Assembly: GCA_034509735.1 (NCBI GenBank)
Contig: JACGWO010000006.1
Location: 33,907,141 to 33,971,140 of the forward strand
Length of the DNA stretch: 64,000 nucleotides
Reading direction: 5' to 3'
Origin: Sesamum alatum
Lineage: Eukaryota > Streptophyta > Magnoliopsida > Lamiales > Pedaliaceae
In this document: in pieces, positions 1-9,908 of the stretch
Position numbering within the stretch: the first letter of the stretch is position 1
Layout: each line of letters begins with the position of its first letter
Notes under the pieces: generated by a model
Told to the model about the DNA's origin: nothing
The model's database searches: none
The model's input: only the letters and a program-made list of their open reading frames with translations
Position numbers and translations under genes: made by a program

Positions 1-360
1 TTCTTATGAAGAAGCAAAGTTGAACTTGTCTTCTTGAACAAGCAAAGTTCAATTTGTCTTCTTATGAAGAAGCAAAGTTGGACTTGTCTTCTTGAAGAAG
101 CAAAGTTCGATTTGTCTTCTTAAAAATGAAGAAGCAAAGTTGGATTTGTCTTCTTAAAAGACGAAGAAGCAAAGTTGGATTTGTCTTCTTGAATAACGAA
201 GAAGCAAAGTTGGATTTTTCTTCTTAAAAATGAAGAAGCAAAGTTGGATTTGTCTTCTTAAAAGACGAAGAAGCAAAGTTGGATTTGTCTTCTTGAAGAC
301 GAAGAAGCAAAGTCGAACTTGTCTTCATAAGATGAAGAAGCAAAGTTGAACTTCTCTTCT
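1..360. repeat. Degenerate tandem repeat (GAAGAAGCAAAGTT units)
   Basis: About ten head-to-tail copies of a 30-50 bp unit containing GAAGAAGCAAAGTTGGA followed by TTTGTCTTCTT. Copies differ by small insertions such as AAAGACGAA or AAATGAA. The array starts before the window, so its full length is unknown. It lies directly upstream of a TATA box, as repeats in the U3 part of an LTR often do. Confidence 0.85.
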
Positions 361-468
361 TAATATGACAAAACAAGTTTGTCATTTTGTAAGAAGAAGA
401 ATCAAACTTGTCTTTCTCTTTGCAAGAAGAAGAAGACAAGTTGAACTTGGCTTTTTCAATAGAAGGTC

Positions 469-478
469 TATAAATAGG
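469..478 (+). promoter_or_regulatory. TATA box of the LTR-like sequence
   Basis: TATAAATAGG is a strong plant-type TATA element, placed just after the repeat array and before a CT-rich stretch. The assignment as an LTR promoter is inference. Confidence 0.5.
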
Positions 479-899
479 AGACATTTTCCATTCAAAAGAA
501 TACTTGAGAATCCTTGGCAATTCATTGCTACCTTTTCTCCCTTTGCTCTCTTGCTCTCTTTCACTCGTTCAAGTCTCAACGAGAAACGAGTTTCTTGTCT
601 TCTCCGTTGATCTATCGTTGATCTACTCAAATCCTCTAAACCATTCAATTGACTCCTTTATGCATGAGATCCGCATCGTAGTAGCAACGAGACGGGCGAT
701 TTGATCGCTAATTACAATATTATATTGTAATTTAAACTCTATTTTTCGTTGCGTTTAACGTCTCGAAGTCTATACGAAGCTAACACATGTTTCATATGAC
801 TAGTGATGCCCAACTTGATGCTTCAGATAGTGTTTCATGCCATTCATTATCGTCATTGAATAACCACGTGCTGAGTGCACCCGCTTGAATGTAGGATAT

Positions 900-3135
900 A
901 CAAACCCCTCAAAAGTTCTTATATTTCTGTGGCATTCAGCTCCACAAACATTATAGAGCAGCAACCGCAAATAGTATTTTTCTCCATGATTTTGGTTTTC
1001 ATAAGGTAATCACCGATGCATTTACCTCTCTTTCTCATTTTCCATTCCTTTTTGTCTCATTTCCAAATCCATACAGTAGGAAACTCAACATACGTCAAAG
1101 TTCTCGATGTTGGATATTTTTTGTTAGCTTCGAACCACTTTGTCAATATTGTATCTCGGACACTATTTGGTTGACAACATCATAAAAATGATCATCTTCA
1201 TTGAATACAACAAATTGTTCATTGGGCAAATGATATTGTAAACGCTCACGAGTTGGATAGTGCTTTTGCAACTCAAACTCATATATTCGCCAGCAATCTT
1301 TAATGGTTGATACATAGCGACAATCTAACTACTGCTTGATTTCATCAACACATCGGTACATTTGTTCTCCATTATTTTGTTAACTTTCCACATTATTCTC
1401 AGTTACAATTGTAGCCATGTCAATGCCTTTGTAAGTGTACTTGTACATGTACTTCGTCGACTTTGGTGATGCACATTTCTCAACAATTATATGCGCGTTA
1501 AATTGCACAAGGAGATTTCCACAGTAAGGAACAATCCATCTATTATCTATTTCTACTCCATGTATGATCACTATATTACAAGGATACCTACGCTATACGA
1601 GTCGATCTTCATCAATAGTAGTTTGATTGTTGAACTTTCTAGGAATAGTGTTTAGAACACTTCCCATCTACCATACATGGAGCTTCGGGTTATGTGGCCC
1701 ACATGGGCCATGAACCATAGATTGTGCAATAGTTTCATAAGCCAAATGATCAACATTCTTGTCAGGAATTTATGCACAGATGAATTCATCTATATCCCCA
1801 GGGGTAATAGGCTTGTTCTTATCAACTACTATCAAAGTTATATGTGAATATGTCAGTCCTCATTTTTGAAACTCTATCACATGTATATCTGCTTTATAGA
1901 AAAGAATTACTAAAATATATTAATAACTAGTAAAAATAAAATATCATTAGAAAAACTTTTTCTCCCTATAGAGTTTCATTAATTGCTTATACTCTATTTT
2001 GAATATCCTTACTATAATATCTGGTCTATCCTCCATACATTGACCAAGAAGCCTTTGTAACTCTCTAGAAATTTTCGGCCAATTTGGATTACATGTAAAA
2101 GTTATGAAAAAGTTTGGGAATCCAATTGTTCTACGTATAGCCATAGCATCTTGATAATTTTGCATCATGTCGCGTAGACCTCCTGTAAAAGATGATGGCA
2201 ACACAATTCTCCTTCCAACTGCACTGGCATCTATGTCTTCAGCAACAACCGCATCTTCTAACCTTGGTACAAATCGCCGCGCATCTCAGCTTGATGCATT
2301 TTTAAATAATTTAACCATTCTTGTTCAATAGCAACATAACAATCAACAGCAAGTTGGTTAAATAGACGATCTCCTTGTAGAAGTGTTGTTCCTTCAGACT
2401 CTCTATGTTGGAACCTAAATGCCCATAATTCTCTCATAGAGACTCTTCATTCTTTTGATCGTTTTGATGTTATATTATAAGGAACACCTATTCTTGACCC
2501 ATCAGTATCATATGGAAAAAGTAATGGATATTGCAGTGGCGTATATGACGGATGTGTTTCACTAATGCGTTTTAGATATCCATCATTCTTTCAGACAATA
2601 ATATCATGACATCATATAGCATTTATGTCAATCCCAACAATTAATGTAACAATCTCATTAGCAGTTGGTCGAATGTATTGTCCATTATCCATTTAATGCA
2701 GTATCTGAATATCAAGATTCTCATGACTATCATGATGCAATGCATCCCTTCCTCGACGAAAAACTTGAACCTAAGGGTTTACATTATCCAACATTGTTTT
2801 CAATCCTTCGAACAAAGAGATATGAACTTCTGAGTTACAACCACGATTTCACATGACACTTAATGGATTGTGGATTTCATTCTCAGTGTCACAAATATAT
2901 AATTGGACATAACTGCCAATTCTTCTAGGTGGTGGAAGTAAAGATCCAATTAGATAAGAATTTTCAACAGAAATCTTAAAACAGGGTGGTCCTCCTCCAT
3001 CCAGAACAGATCATCAACCTTCCCACTCATAAAGGTAAAACAAAATATTAAATTCAATGCTATAATATTTTTCCATAAATTTTAGAATCTTTAAATAATC
3101 CATTGAGATATGGAGGGGATGTGGCAACAATGATA
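900..3135 (-). pseudogene. Helitron Rep/helicase protein, broken copy A (Rep part)
   Basis: The minus strand encodes, with stops and frameshifts, the Helitron_like_N/Rep part of a Helitron transposase. In order: a region with PLYLNGLF-like residues (about 3100), RISETHPSY...LQYPLLFPY (about 2500-2580), the block LPSSFTGG...MQNYQDAMAI (about 2160-2205), TFTCNPNWP (about 2080-2100), the position of the HUH motif (about 1840-1873), NRWIVPYCGNLL and YMYKYTYKG (1400-1560), and a tail ending near 930 that resembles the ...KRG..IGR... and YLRLLL region. The HUH site reads YSH, so the first catalytic histidine is lost, and a stop precedes it. The N-terminal zinc-finger part and the whole helicase are absent from this copy. 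Rolling-circle replication by this copy is therefore not possible. Confidence 0.85.
2486..3135. repeat. Direct repeat, partner at about 4436-5100
   Basis: About 650 bp recur, diverged but collinear, at 4436-5100. Shared landmarks are the CCATCAGTA..CATATGGAAAAAGTAA block, the TCCCAACAATTAATG block and GACGAAAAACTTGAACCTAAG. Both copies cover the same N-terminal part of the Helitron protein on the minus strand, so this is two element copies side by side rather than an ordinary tandem repeat. Confidence 0.8.
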
Positions 3136-3299
3136 ACATTATTGGAATGATGAATGTAAATGCATGATCTAGAAAAACAAATTGAGGTGATCTTGCAACA
3201 ATTTGCTTCCAGTCTCCTAGAAAATATAATTGGTTGTGCTTAAATATTTTGCACTATTTAAGGTAATATATTTGCAATGGAAATATAATTGCAATTTAC

Positions 3300-3650
3300 C
3301 TTTTCTTGAAAACTTTTGACACACATAGCTTCTTTTCGAAGTACATACCATGCTTGTTTTATTAATAACCTCAAATCAATGATGCCACTACTATCCTTAA
3401 CTCAAAGGTAGACATGAAATCTATATTAAAAAGTATATAGTTGCTTCAATTAACTATAATAACAAAACAAAGCAAATGCACTATTAAAGATAAAGAATAC
3501 CTTATGGTTTCATTCACAACATCGCTGCAACTATCGCGTACTAGTTGTCCTTGATGAGATATGGAAATATTTTCACAATGGTTGCATGTTCTATACCATA
3601 ATTTGTTAGCATCAATCTTCACAATACGTGCAACAATGTGAAAAAATTAA
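3300..3650 (-). pseudogene. RPA70-like fragment carried with the Helitron
   Basis: On the minus strand, about 3520-3640 reads IVARIVKID..KLWYRTCNHC, which resembles the start of the C-terminal DNA-binding domain of replication protein A large subunit (Rep_fac-A_C), where W-Y-x-x-C-x-x-C is conserved. About 3310-3420 reads FHVYL.VKDSSGIIDL, which could be the following beta-strands. Stops interrupt it. Plant Helitrons are known to carry RPA-like genes, and this lies on the 3' side of the helicase fragment, as expected. The match is by eye and short, so it is a probable rather than certain call. Confidence 0.45.
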
Positions 3651-4059
3651 CCTACACATAAATTAAATAATTCATGAAGGATACTATAAGCTAGTGGTTA
3701 AATTGTTAAGATTTAGAATTAGAAATTCTTACACCTTCTTGATGCCCATAGTCACGTATCAAATTCTTTTGGCATTAGCAATTTTCAAGGTCCTGGATAT
3801 AGTAAATCTACTTTCACGTATTAGTGAAATCAATCTTTGTGGACCTCAATCTTTTGAAAACCTATTCAAAAATACACGAAACCTATTCTGAAGAAGCATG
3901 ACAAGTGCCTCTTTCTTGAGGTTTAAGTAATGATCAGAAATACTACACATCTTTATTGAATGTAGTAATTATGGTGGGTTATATGTTGTTCATAGGCACT
4001 CATTTCACTAGGACATAATGTGTCTACTGTACAAAATTGTCAAACTTTCTCAGGAATCA

Positions 4060-5200
4060 TAGTAACATCATGCAATTGATGGCATCAATATCATTGTTCT
4101 TGGGAGCTAAAATAGCTCTTTCTTTTAAAATAAACAGTGTCACTGTACACACTGTCGAATTGGGGCTAAGTGGAATTTTTCAATTGCAATAAAGAATTAT
4201 CATAATGTTCTATTAGAAATTCTTCTAGTATTTCAATCTAATCTGATCCTCTACCATTGAGAAAAGATGAGCTCCTTATTTTTCCTCCTCCTATTTGTGT
4301 TGAGCCATCTTGTGTATTGAGTCTCATGTTTATTTTTAAGTGCATAACTTGACATTGGCTCCAAATATCGGATTTATTGAAGGATGCCGCAACAATAGGC
4401 TCGCCTCTACCTTTTGCCACTATAGGCATTATAGACTCGCGATCCATCAGTACCATATGGAAAAAGTAAGGGATACTATAGTGGCGTATATGATGGAAGT
4501 GTTTCTCTAATTCATTTCGGATATCCATCATTCTTGCATACAATAATATCACGACATCCTATAGGCTATAGTATTCGTGTCATTCCCAACAATTAATGCA
4601 ACAATCTCATTAGCAATTAGTCAAATATATTGTCTATTATCCCCTGAATGCAGTAGCCAAATATGAAGATTCGCACCACTATCACAATGTAATGTGTCCC
4701 TTGTTTGACGAAAAACTTGAACCTAAGGGTTCACATTATCCAACATTGTTTTCAAACCTTCATCAACAGAAGTATGAACTTCTAAGTTATCCACGGTTTT
4801 TGCATGACACTTAATCAATTGTAGATTTCATTCTCAATGTCACAAGTATATAATTGGACATAGCTACCAATTGTTCTAGGTAGTGGAAGTAAAGATCCAA
4901 TTCGATGAAAATTTTCACTAGAAATCTTAAAATAAAGTGGTCCTCCTCCGTCAAGAACATATCTATCAATCTTCCCACCATAGAGGTAAAACAATACAAT
5001 GATCTAATATTTTCCATGAAATTGGAATCTTTAAATAATCCATTGAGATATAGAGGGGAATGTGACAACAACGATGACATTATTTTCCCACTTTGACAAC
5101 ATAACCAAAATTTATTATTATTGTTCAAGCTCCGAGCGACTTTCTCCTCTAGCCACATAAGTGCGCCACAAATTTGACAAATGATATTTCTTTCCCCCAA
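4060..5200 (-). pseudogene. Helitron Rep/helicase protein, broken copy B (N-terminus joined to helicase)
   Basis: The minus strand starts with CQICGALMWLEEK (about 5150-5180), the zinc-finger N-terminus typical of plant Helitron proteins, followed by FWLCCQSGKI and PLYLNGLF. After the segment shared with copy A the frame jumps, near 4440, straight into helicase sequence: MPIVAKGRGEPIVAASFN and LKINMRLN (4300-4440), then ERAILAPKNNDIDAIN (4080-4130), a C-terminal Pif1-type helicase motif. The HUH Rep domain and the helicase Walker motifs are missing. Several stops are present. Copy A lacks what copy B has, and the reverse. Confidence 0.8.
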
Positions 5201-7213
5201 CCTTGATCTTATAGATGCTTGAGGTCTTGTAGATCATGGTACTACTGATGATTCTAAAATTGTATTAATAATTATTAGTTAAATAATAATATGAAATAAT
5301 AATTATCTAATGGATTATATTTAAATTAAAAAACATATTCATTGACTTGGTATAGTTGTAGTAAGACTTTGAATTATAAGAGCATTTGACTTTGATCTAG
5401 AGCATTATATTTCTTTTTCTCTAGGACATGATCTTATATAGGTAGCACAATTTGTATTAATTTTTGTAGTGTAAATGCATAATTTCTACTTACATATTTC
5501 TCTTAGTTTTTATAATTACAAAATATAATGAATATTTATGTCTCTTTTTATTATGATCTAATTAAAGAGATAAGATGTAAAAGGGTCTAAAACGGAAATA
5601 GTGACATTACAAACATACAAAGTATTAAAACAATATAAACAAAAGATGGTATTTACATATTTGATATAAAATATCATTTATAAGACAATTCGTAAAAGAT
5701 AAAGAGTAGAAAAAACTAATATATAAGACAAATCATGTCATACAGTAAATTAGAAGTAAATGACCTTTCAGTGAAGTTGTAATGGCTAAATTTAGAAAGT
5801 GTTTGCCAACATTATATTTAGGATAATTATCACAGTAAAAATTTGTATCTAGCAATTGCTGATGTATTTTTGTAAGTTTAATAAGTCTGAATTGTATTTA
5901 AAATTATATTAAAAAATACTTTTGCTTGGTAACAAAGGATACACTGAAGCCAAGCTTGAAGGGGTCTTTTACCAAGATATTCAATTTTCACTAAATTCAA
6001 ATGTTTTAGAGTTTTTAATTTGTTAAAGTTTTAATTGGTAGTTTCATATTTATGGTAAATCTTAAAAGTTCAATATTTTTTAATTATCAATTATTTTATT
6101 TTATAATTTCATGATTATTATGTAATTTGTGTTAATTGTAATATTTTTTGTTTAATTAATTTTAAGATCATGCTTATTCCAATCATTTCACTAATAATCT
6201 TTGGTTGAAAGTTTGTGTAATTGGTATATACTTCTTATCAATGACTGCTCATACTTTGTGTTTTTTTTTAAGTTTTTATCAATTATTTTATTTTGTTGAT
6301 TTCACCAATTATGCTATATATACAACTGAGTTCATAATTTAATCTAATATTTTATTTTGCTTTCTGGTAGTAAACTATCTTAAAGATTTTTAATTATATA
6401 TATTCATCTCATTAATTATGTATGATTAGGGAATAGCAACATTGCAAAAAATAAAATATTGAATTAATCTTTTGGGCACACCACGCTTATGCTAAACGTA
6501 AACAAAAGATGGTACTTTCAAACATCCTAAGAAGATACATATACAACAAAGTGAATATAAGAGAAATAGCAAATACATTACCATGAGTTACACTAGCATG
6601 TAAAAGTGAGGACTTGCATCAGACACATTGTCATTTTCCAAAAGAATACTACTTGGTACAAAAAAACTCATTTTCTCCATCAAAAATATCTTCTGGAGTT
6701 CTCCTACGCATTTTTAAAATATCTATATGTATCAGACTTTTTGCTCAAAGTCATAATTGAATAAATAGTAAATAAAATACATAATGACCAAAGAGTAAAA
6801 AGTCTACTCCTAACACAAATAGAGTTATAATATTGTCTCGTACTCATAGTGATTTTTCTAATGTAATTGAATTACTATATGGATGTAGATAAAACTGGTC
6901 ACTATATCTAGAACTTATACAAAATTCATTTTAATTATAAAATAGTAACAAAACATTATTTAATTAATCACCATATTCATTTTATATCCCACATGAAAGT
7001 ATGCATATCTCTTGCTCTATCAACTTGCACCAGATCCATCAAGTTTCTTTGTTCTTCATTACACTCTACAAATCCAACAAATAAATAATAAGTATATGCA
7101 TTATAACATAAACCAAACCAATAAAAAAAAAAGTATCTCATAGTATACCATTTATAGTGGGTGAGTTTTCCATTCTGCTACCACCACGTTCATATATGGA
7201 TAAACTAGTCCAC
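5201..7213. other. AT-rich stretch without recognisable genes
   Basis: About 2 kb of strongly AT-rich sequence with many short stops in all frames. The only internal similarity I noticed is a short phrase, AACAAAAGATGGTA, at about 5639 and 6501. It may hold decayed Helitron or other transposon sequence, but nothing supports a specific call. Confidence 0.6.
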
Positions 7214-7216
7214 TCA

Positions 7217-8826
7217 GGGCACCTTTACTTCCCAGGATTAAATGGCTAATCCTGGCTTATTTGATGTTTACTTTTTTTGAGCCGGCCTGAGGGTAATCCG
7301 GACGGCCCGTATCTTTTCTTGACAATCGCATGATTGTCATCCCTCCCCCCCCCCCCCCCCCAAAAAAATTAAGTTATCCGGTTCCCCACCTGCCATGACA
7401 ATAATTAATTGGCCAAGTTTGTCCTCAACTTTACATTTATTTTCCCCATTTTGACCCCAAAAGATATATTATTTACACTACTTACCTACAACTTGATTTG
7501 ACAAGACCTGCAGTGAATTTTTTGACCAAAATTATGTTGTTTTCCCTCTTTATTGTTCTTCATCAATGTTTTGGTAGGGTAAAAAATTTGAAAGGCTGGT
7601 TGGAGAAATTCTGTAAGCTCCATCCGCACATCTCCTTTGAAGCATTTTACTTCGTCGGTGGTATAAGGTACACGTTTGCGTTATTTCTCTTTTTTTTTTT
7701 TACAAATTTCGTTTTTCAGATTAATAATGTTGCATTATGTCCGGGAGTTCATGCCATGGAGAATTTGATTTGGGGAGATTATTTTGTTTACTGCTTCATA
7801 CACCTTGCCTGCGCATATTAATGGAATAAAATTTCACATAGAAACCAGTTCACATTCTCTGTGATTGCAGTAAGAAATGCCCTATTTAGTTCCGCTTCTT
7901 TCATATGTGGATGTCCATGGTGTGTTTTTGCCATATATTATTTTCTGAGCATTTAAATGTCTGTAGCAACGATATTATCTCCGTATTTTTTATCTTTTTT
8001 TGTTCCATTGAACTACGAATTATGTAGATCGTTTACAATGTTTATCTCTTCTCCTCGGTTTGTTCTGTTGTGTAATATGGAATTAGTGTTAATTAATACT
8101 TTTTTATTTGGTCCTTATTATAATGTAAAGAAGACATTTTTTTCCTCTTCCGTAAATTCAGTCTGGGTCTGGGGGTGTTAATTTTGGTACACCGCATTAT
8201 GCTACGGAATTTTTTAAGCGCATCTGTTTTCCTGGTTATGTTGCAAGAACCAAATGGGTGTCTATTGTGCATTAAGAGGGTGGTTGTCCATGCCGTTATC
8301 TTAATTTTAATGGAGCAACAATTTCATAAAATAAATATTTCGAGGTGTCAAATGATAAGATATTACAAAGCAGAAGACCTTCAAACAATGTATTCGAACA
8401 TTAGTCGTTAAACTATGCGTACAACTAACTATATGATTGGCCGAAGTAACCAAAGGCTGAGATGTTATCCTCTTCCACGAAAAAACGAGCCACAACAGTC
8501 CCCCACGGTAATCCGCCGGAAGATGGAGAGTGTAGACGCGGCGGAGAAAAAGAGAGAATGTAAGAGAAAGAAGACAATGGTGTAGAAGTGCGTCGGTGGA
8601 GTGTTTTGTCAAACACTCAACCTGTCAACTCACATACCTTTTTGGGAAGGGTATAAAAATAATTTCACAAGTTCAAACACTACTCATGCACAAGAAAGTC
8701 AAGGTTTGTTCAGAATTAATCCTAATTCTCAAAGCTGAAGTAAACAATATGCTACATAATCTCACATGCCCTAATCACATTTTAGTCAATCCCCCTTTAA
8801 TCCCAACCCAACATGTAAAGATGCCC
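7217..8826. mobile_element. Non-autonomous PIF/Harbinger-like element (1.6 kb)
   Basis: Starts GGGCACCTTTACTT and ends, in reverse complement, GGGCATCTTTACAT. Subterminal blocks GGATTAAA are also inverted at the two ends. The flanks are TCA (7214-7216) and TCA (8827-8829), a 3-bp duplication. The length of the duplication and the GGSMNCTTTA-type termini fit PIF/Harbinger, although the usual target is TAA/TTA. No transposase is visible. Two inner segments (about 7508-7560 and 8459-8530) resemble segments in the same order and orientation in the element at 59385-60384, so both belong to one family. A 17-C homopolymer lies at 7345-7361. Confidence 0.7.
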
Positions 8827-9060
8827 TCAAAGGGTTATAGGTTATAGGCATGAGACGAAATCCTCTTCCCACATTATTCTATTTTATACCTAGAGTTAAT
8901 GCGAACATTCAAAATAGTATGATATAATAAAGAAAAAATATTTAATTAAAAATTATATTTTCCGACATACCCTGATGTGGAATATGTGAGACTCAAAGTA
9001 AACTTCGTCCATCATAATTCTTGATTGTTCTATGTTGCTCTCTATGTCCAATGAATAATG

Positions 9061-9700
9061 CACTACAAAAAAATAATTTTATAGTAACAACTTTTGTAAT
9101 GGCCAAGTTAATAATTTGAAACAGATTTTAAACATTGTAACAACTTCTGTAACGGCCAGCCATCCGCGGCTTATTTAAGAGCTACAAGAAATTTGTAACG
9201 GTCTAGTTGAAGGCCGTTACAATTTGTAACAGTTCTTGGACCAGCCTGCAACGTCGTTACAATGCTTGACTGGATGGAGATAATGAGTTTGGACCTATTT
9301 TTGGAACGGTCAATGTAAATTTATTAATTTATTTTTGGACGGCCATTGTAACACACACAATAATTGGTTGGCTTCCGCTTTGGAACGGTTGTTTGTATTC
9401 TTTTTGTAACGGACTTTTATTATTTTGTAATGGTTTTATCTAGGTATTTGTAATTAGTGTTTTCGTAAAGTTTGTAACGGCCTTTGTAACTCTTTGTTTG
9501 AACGTGGGTATTAGTTTTGTAACGGCGTTTGTTACTGTTTTCATTTTGTTTTGTAACAATTTTTGGGCCGGCTTTTTTTAAATGGATAAGAATCTTATGC
9601 ACGATCTTCGGAACGGCTTTGTAATTTTATGATGTGTAGAAGTATTCCGAAAACCGTTATAAAAGTCGTTACAAGATTAAACTTTATATTTTATTTTATT
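9061..9700. repeat. CACTA terminus and subterminal motif array
   Basis: After the CACTACAAAAAAA terminus, the motif TTTGTAACGG and variants such as GGAACGGT, CGTTACAA and GTAATGG recur on both strands every 20-50 bp up to about 9680. Such short repeats near the ends are the transposase (TNP1/TNPA) binding sites in CACTA elements. Confidence 0.8.
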
Positions 9701-9908
9701 TTATTTTATTTAGTTTAATTTTTTTATTTAATATGCATTTTTTGTATAAATAAATTATTGAATTATTTATTATATATATGTAGTTTAATTTCTTAAATGT
9801 GAAATATTATATAAAAATACATAAATAATATAGCAAGAAAATAAAAATAATTTAATTAATAAAATAAAAATATTGTTTAAATATTATATTTTTACCAAAA
9901 AGAAAATC

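Larger units (their letters stand above)
1..784 (+). mobile_element. Partial LTR-like sequence (U3 repeats, TATA, R/U5-like)
   Basis: A tandem array is followed by TATAAATAGG at 469-478, then a pyrimidine-rich stretch with CTCTCTTGCTCTC and CTCGTTCAAG, and the similarity to ordinary LTR architecture ends near a CTAACA at about 779-784. This order (repeats, TATA, short CT-rich transcribed part, CA end) is what plant LTRs look like. No primer-binding site follows, because degraded Helitron sequence begins at about 790. The left end is outside the window, so no target duplication can be tested. It could be a solo LTR or a truncated element. Confidence 0.45.

Noticed and set aside
1..360. CRISPR-like array
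   Set aside because: Units are contiguous and degenerate without unique spacers, in a plant genome.
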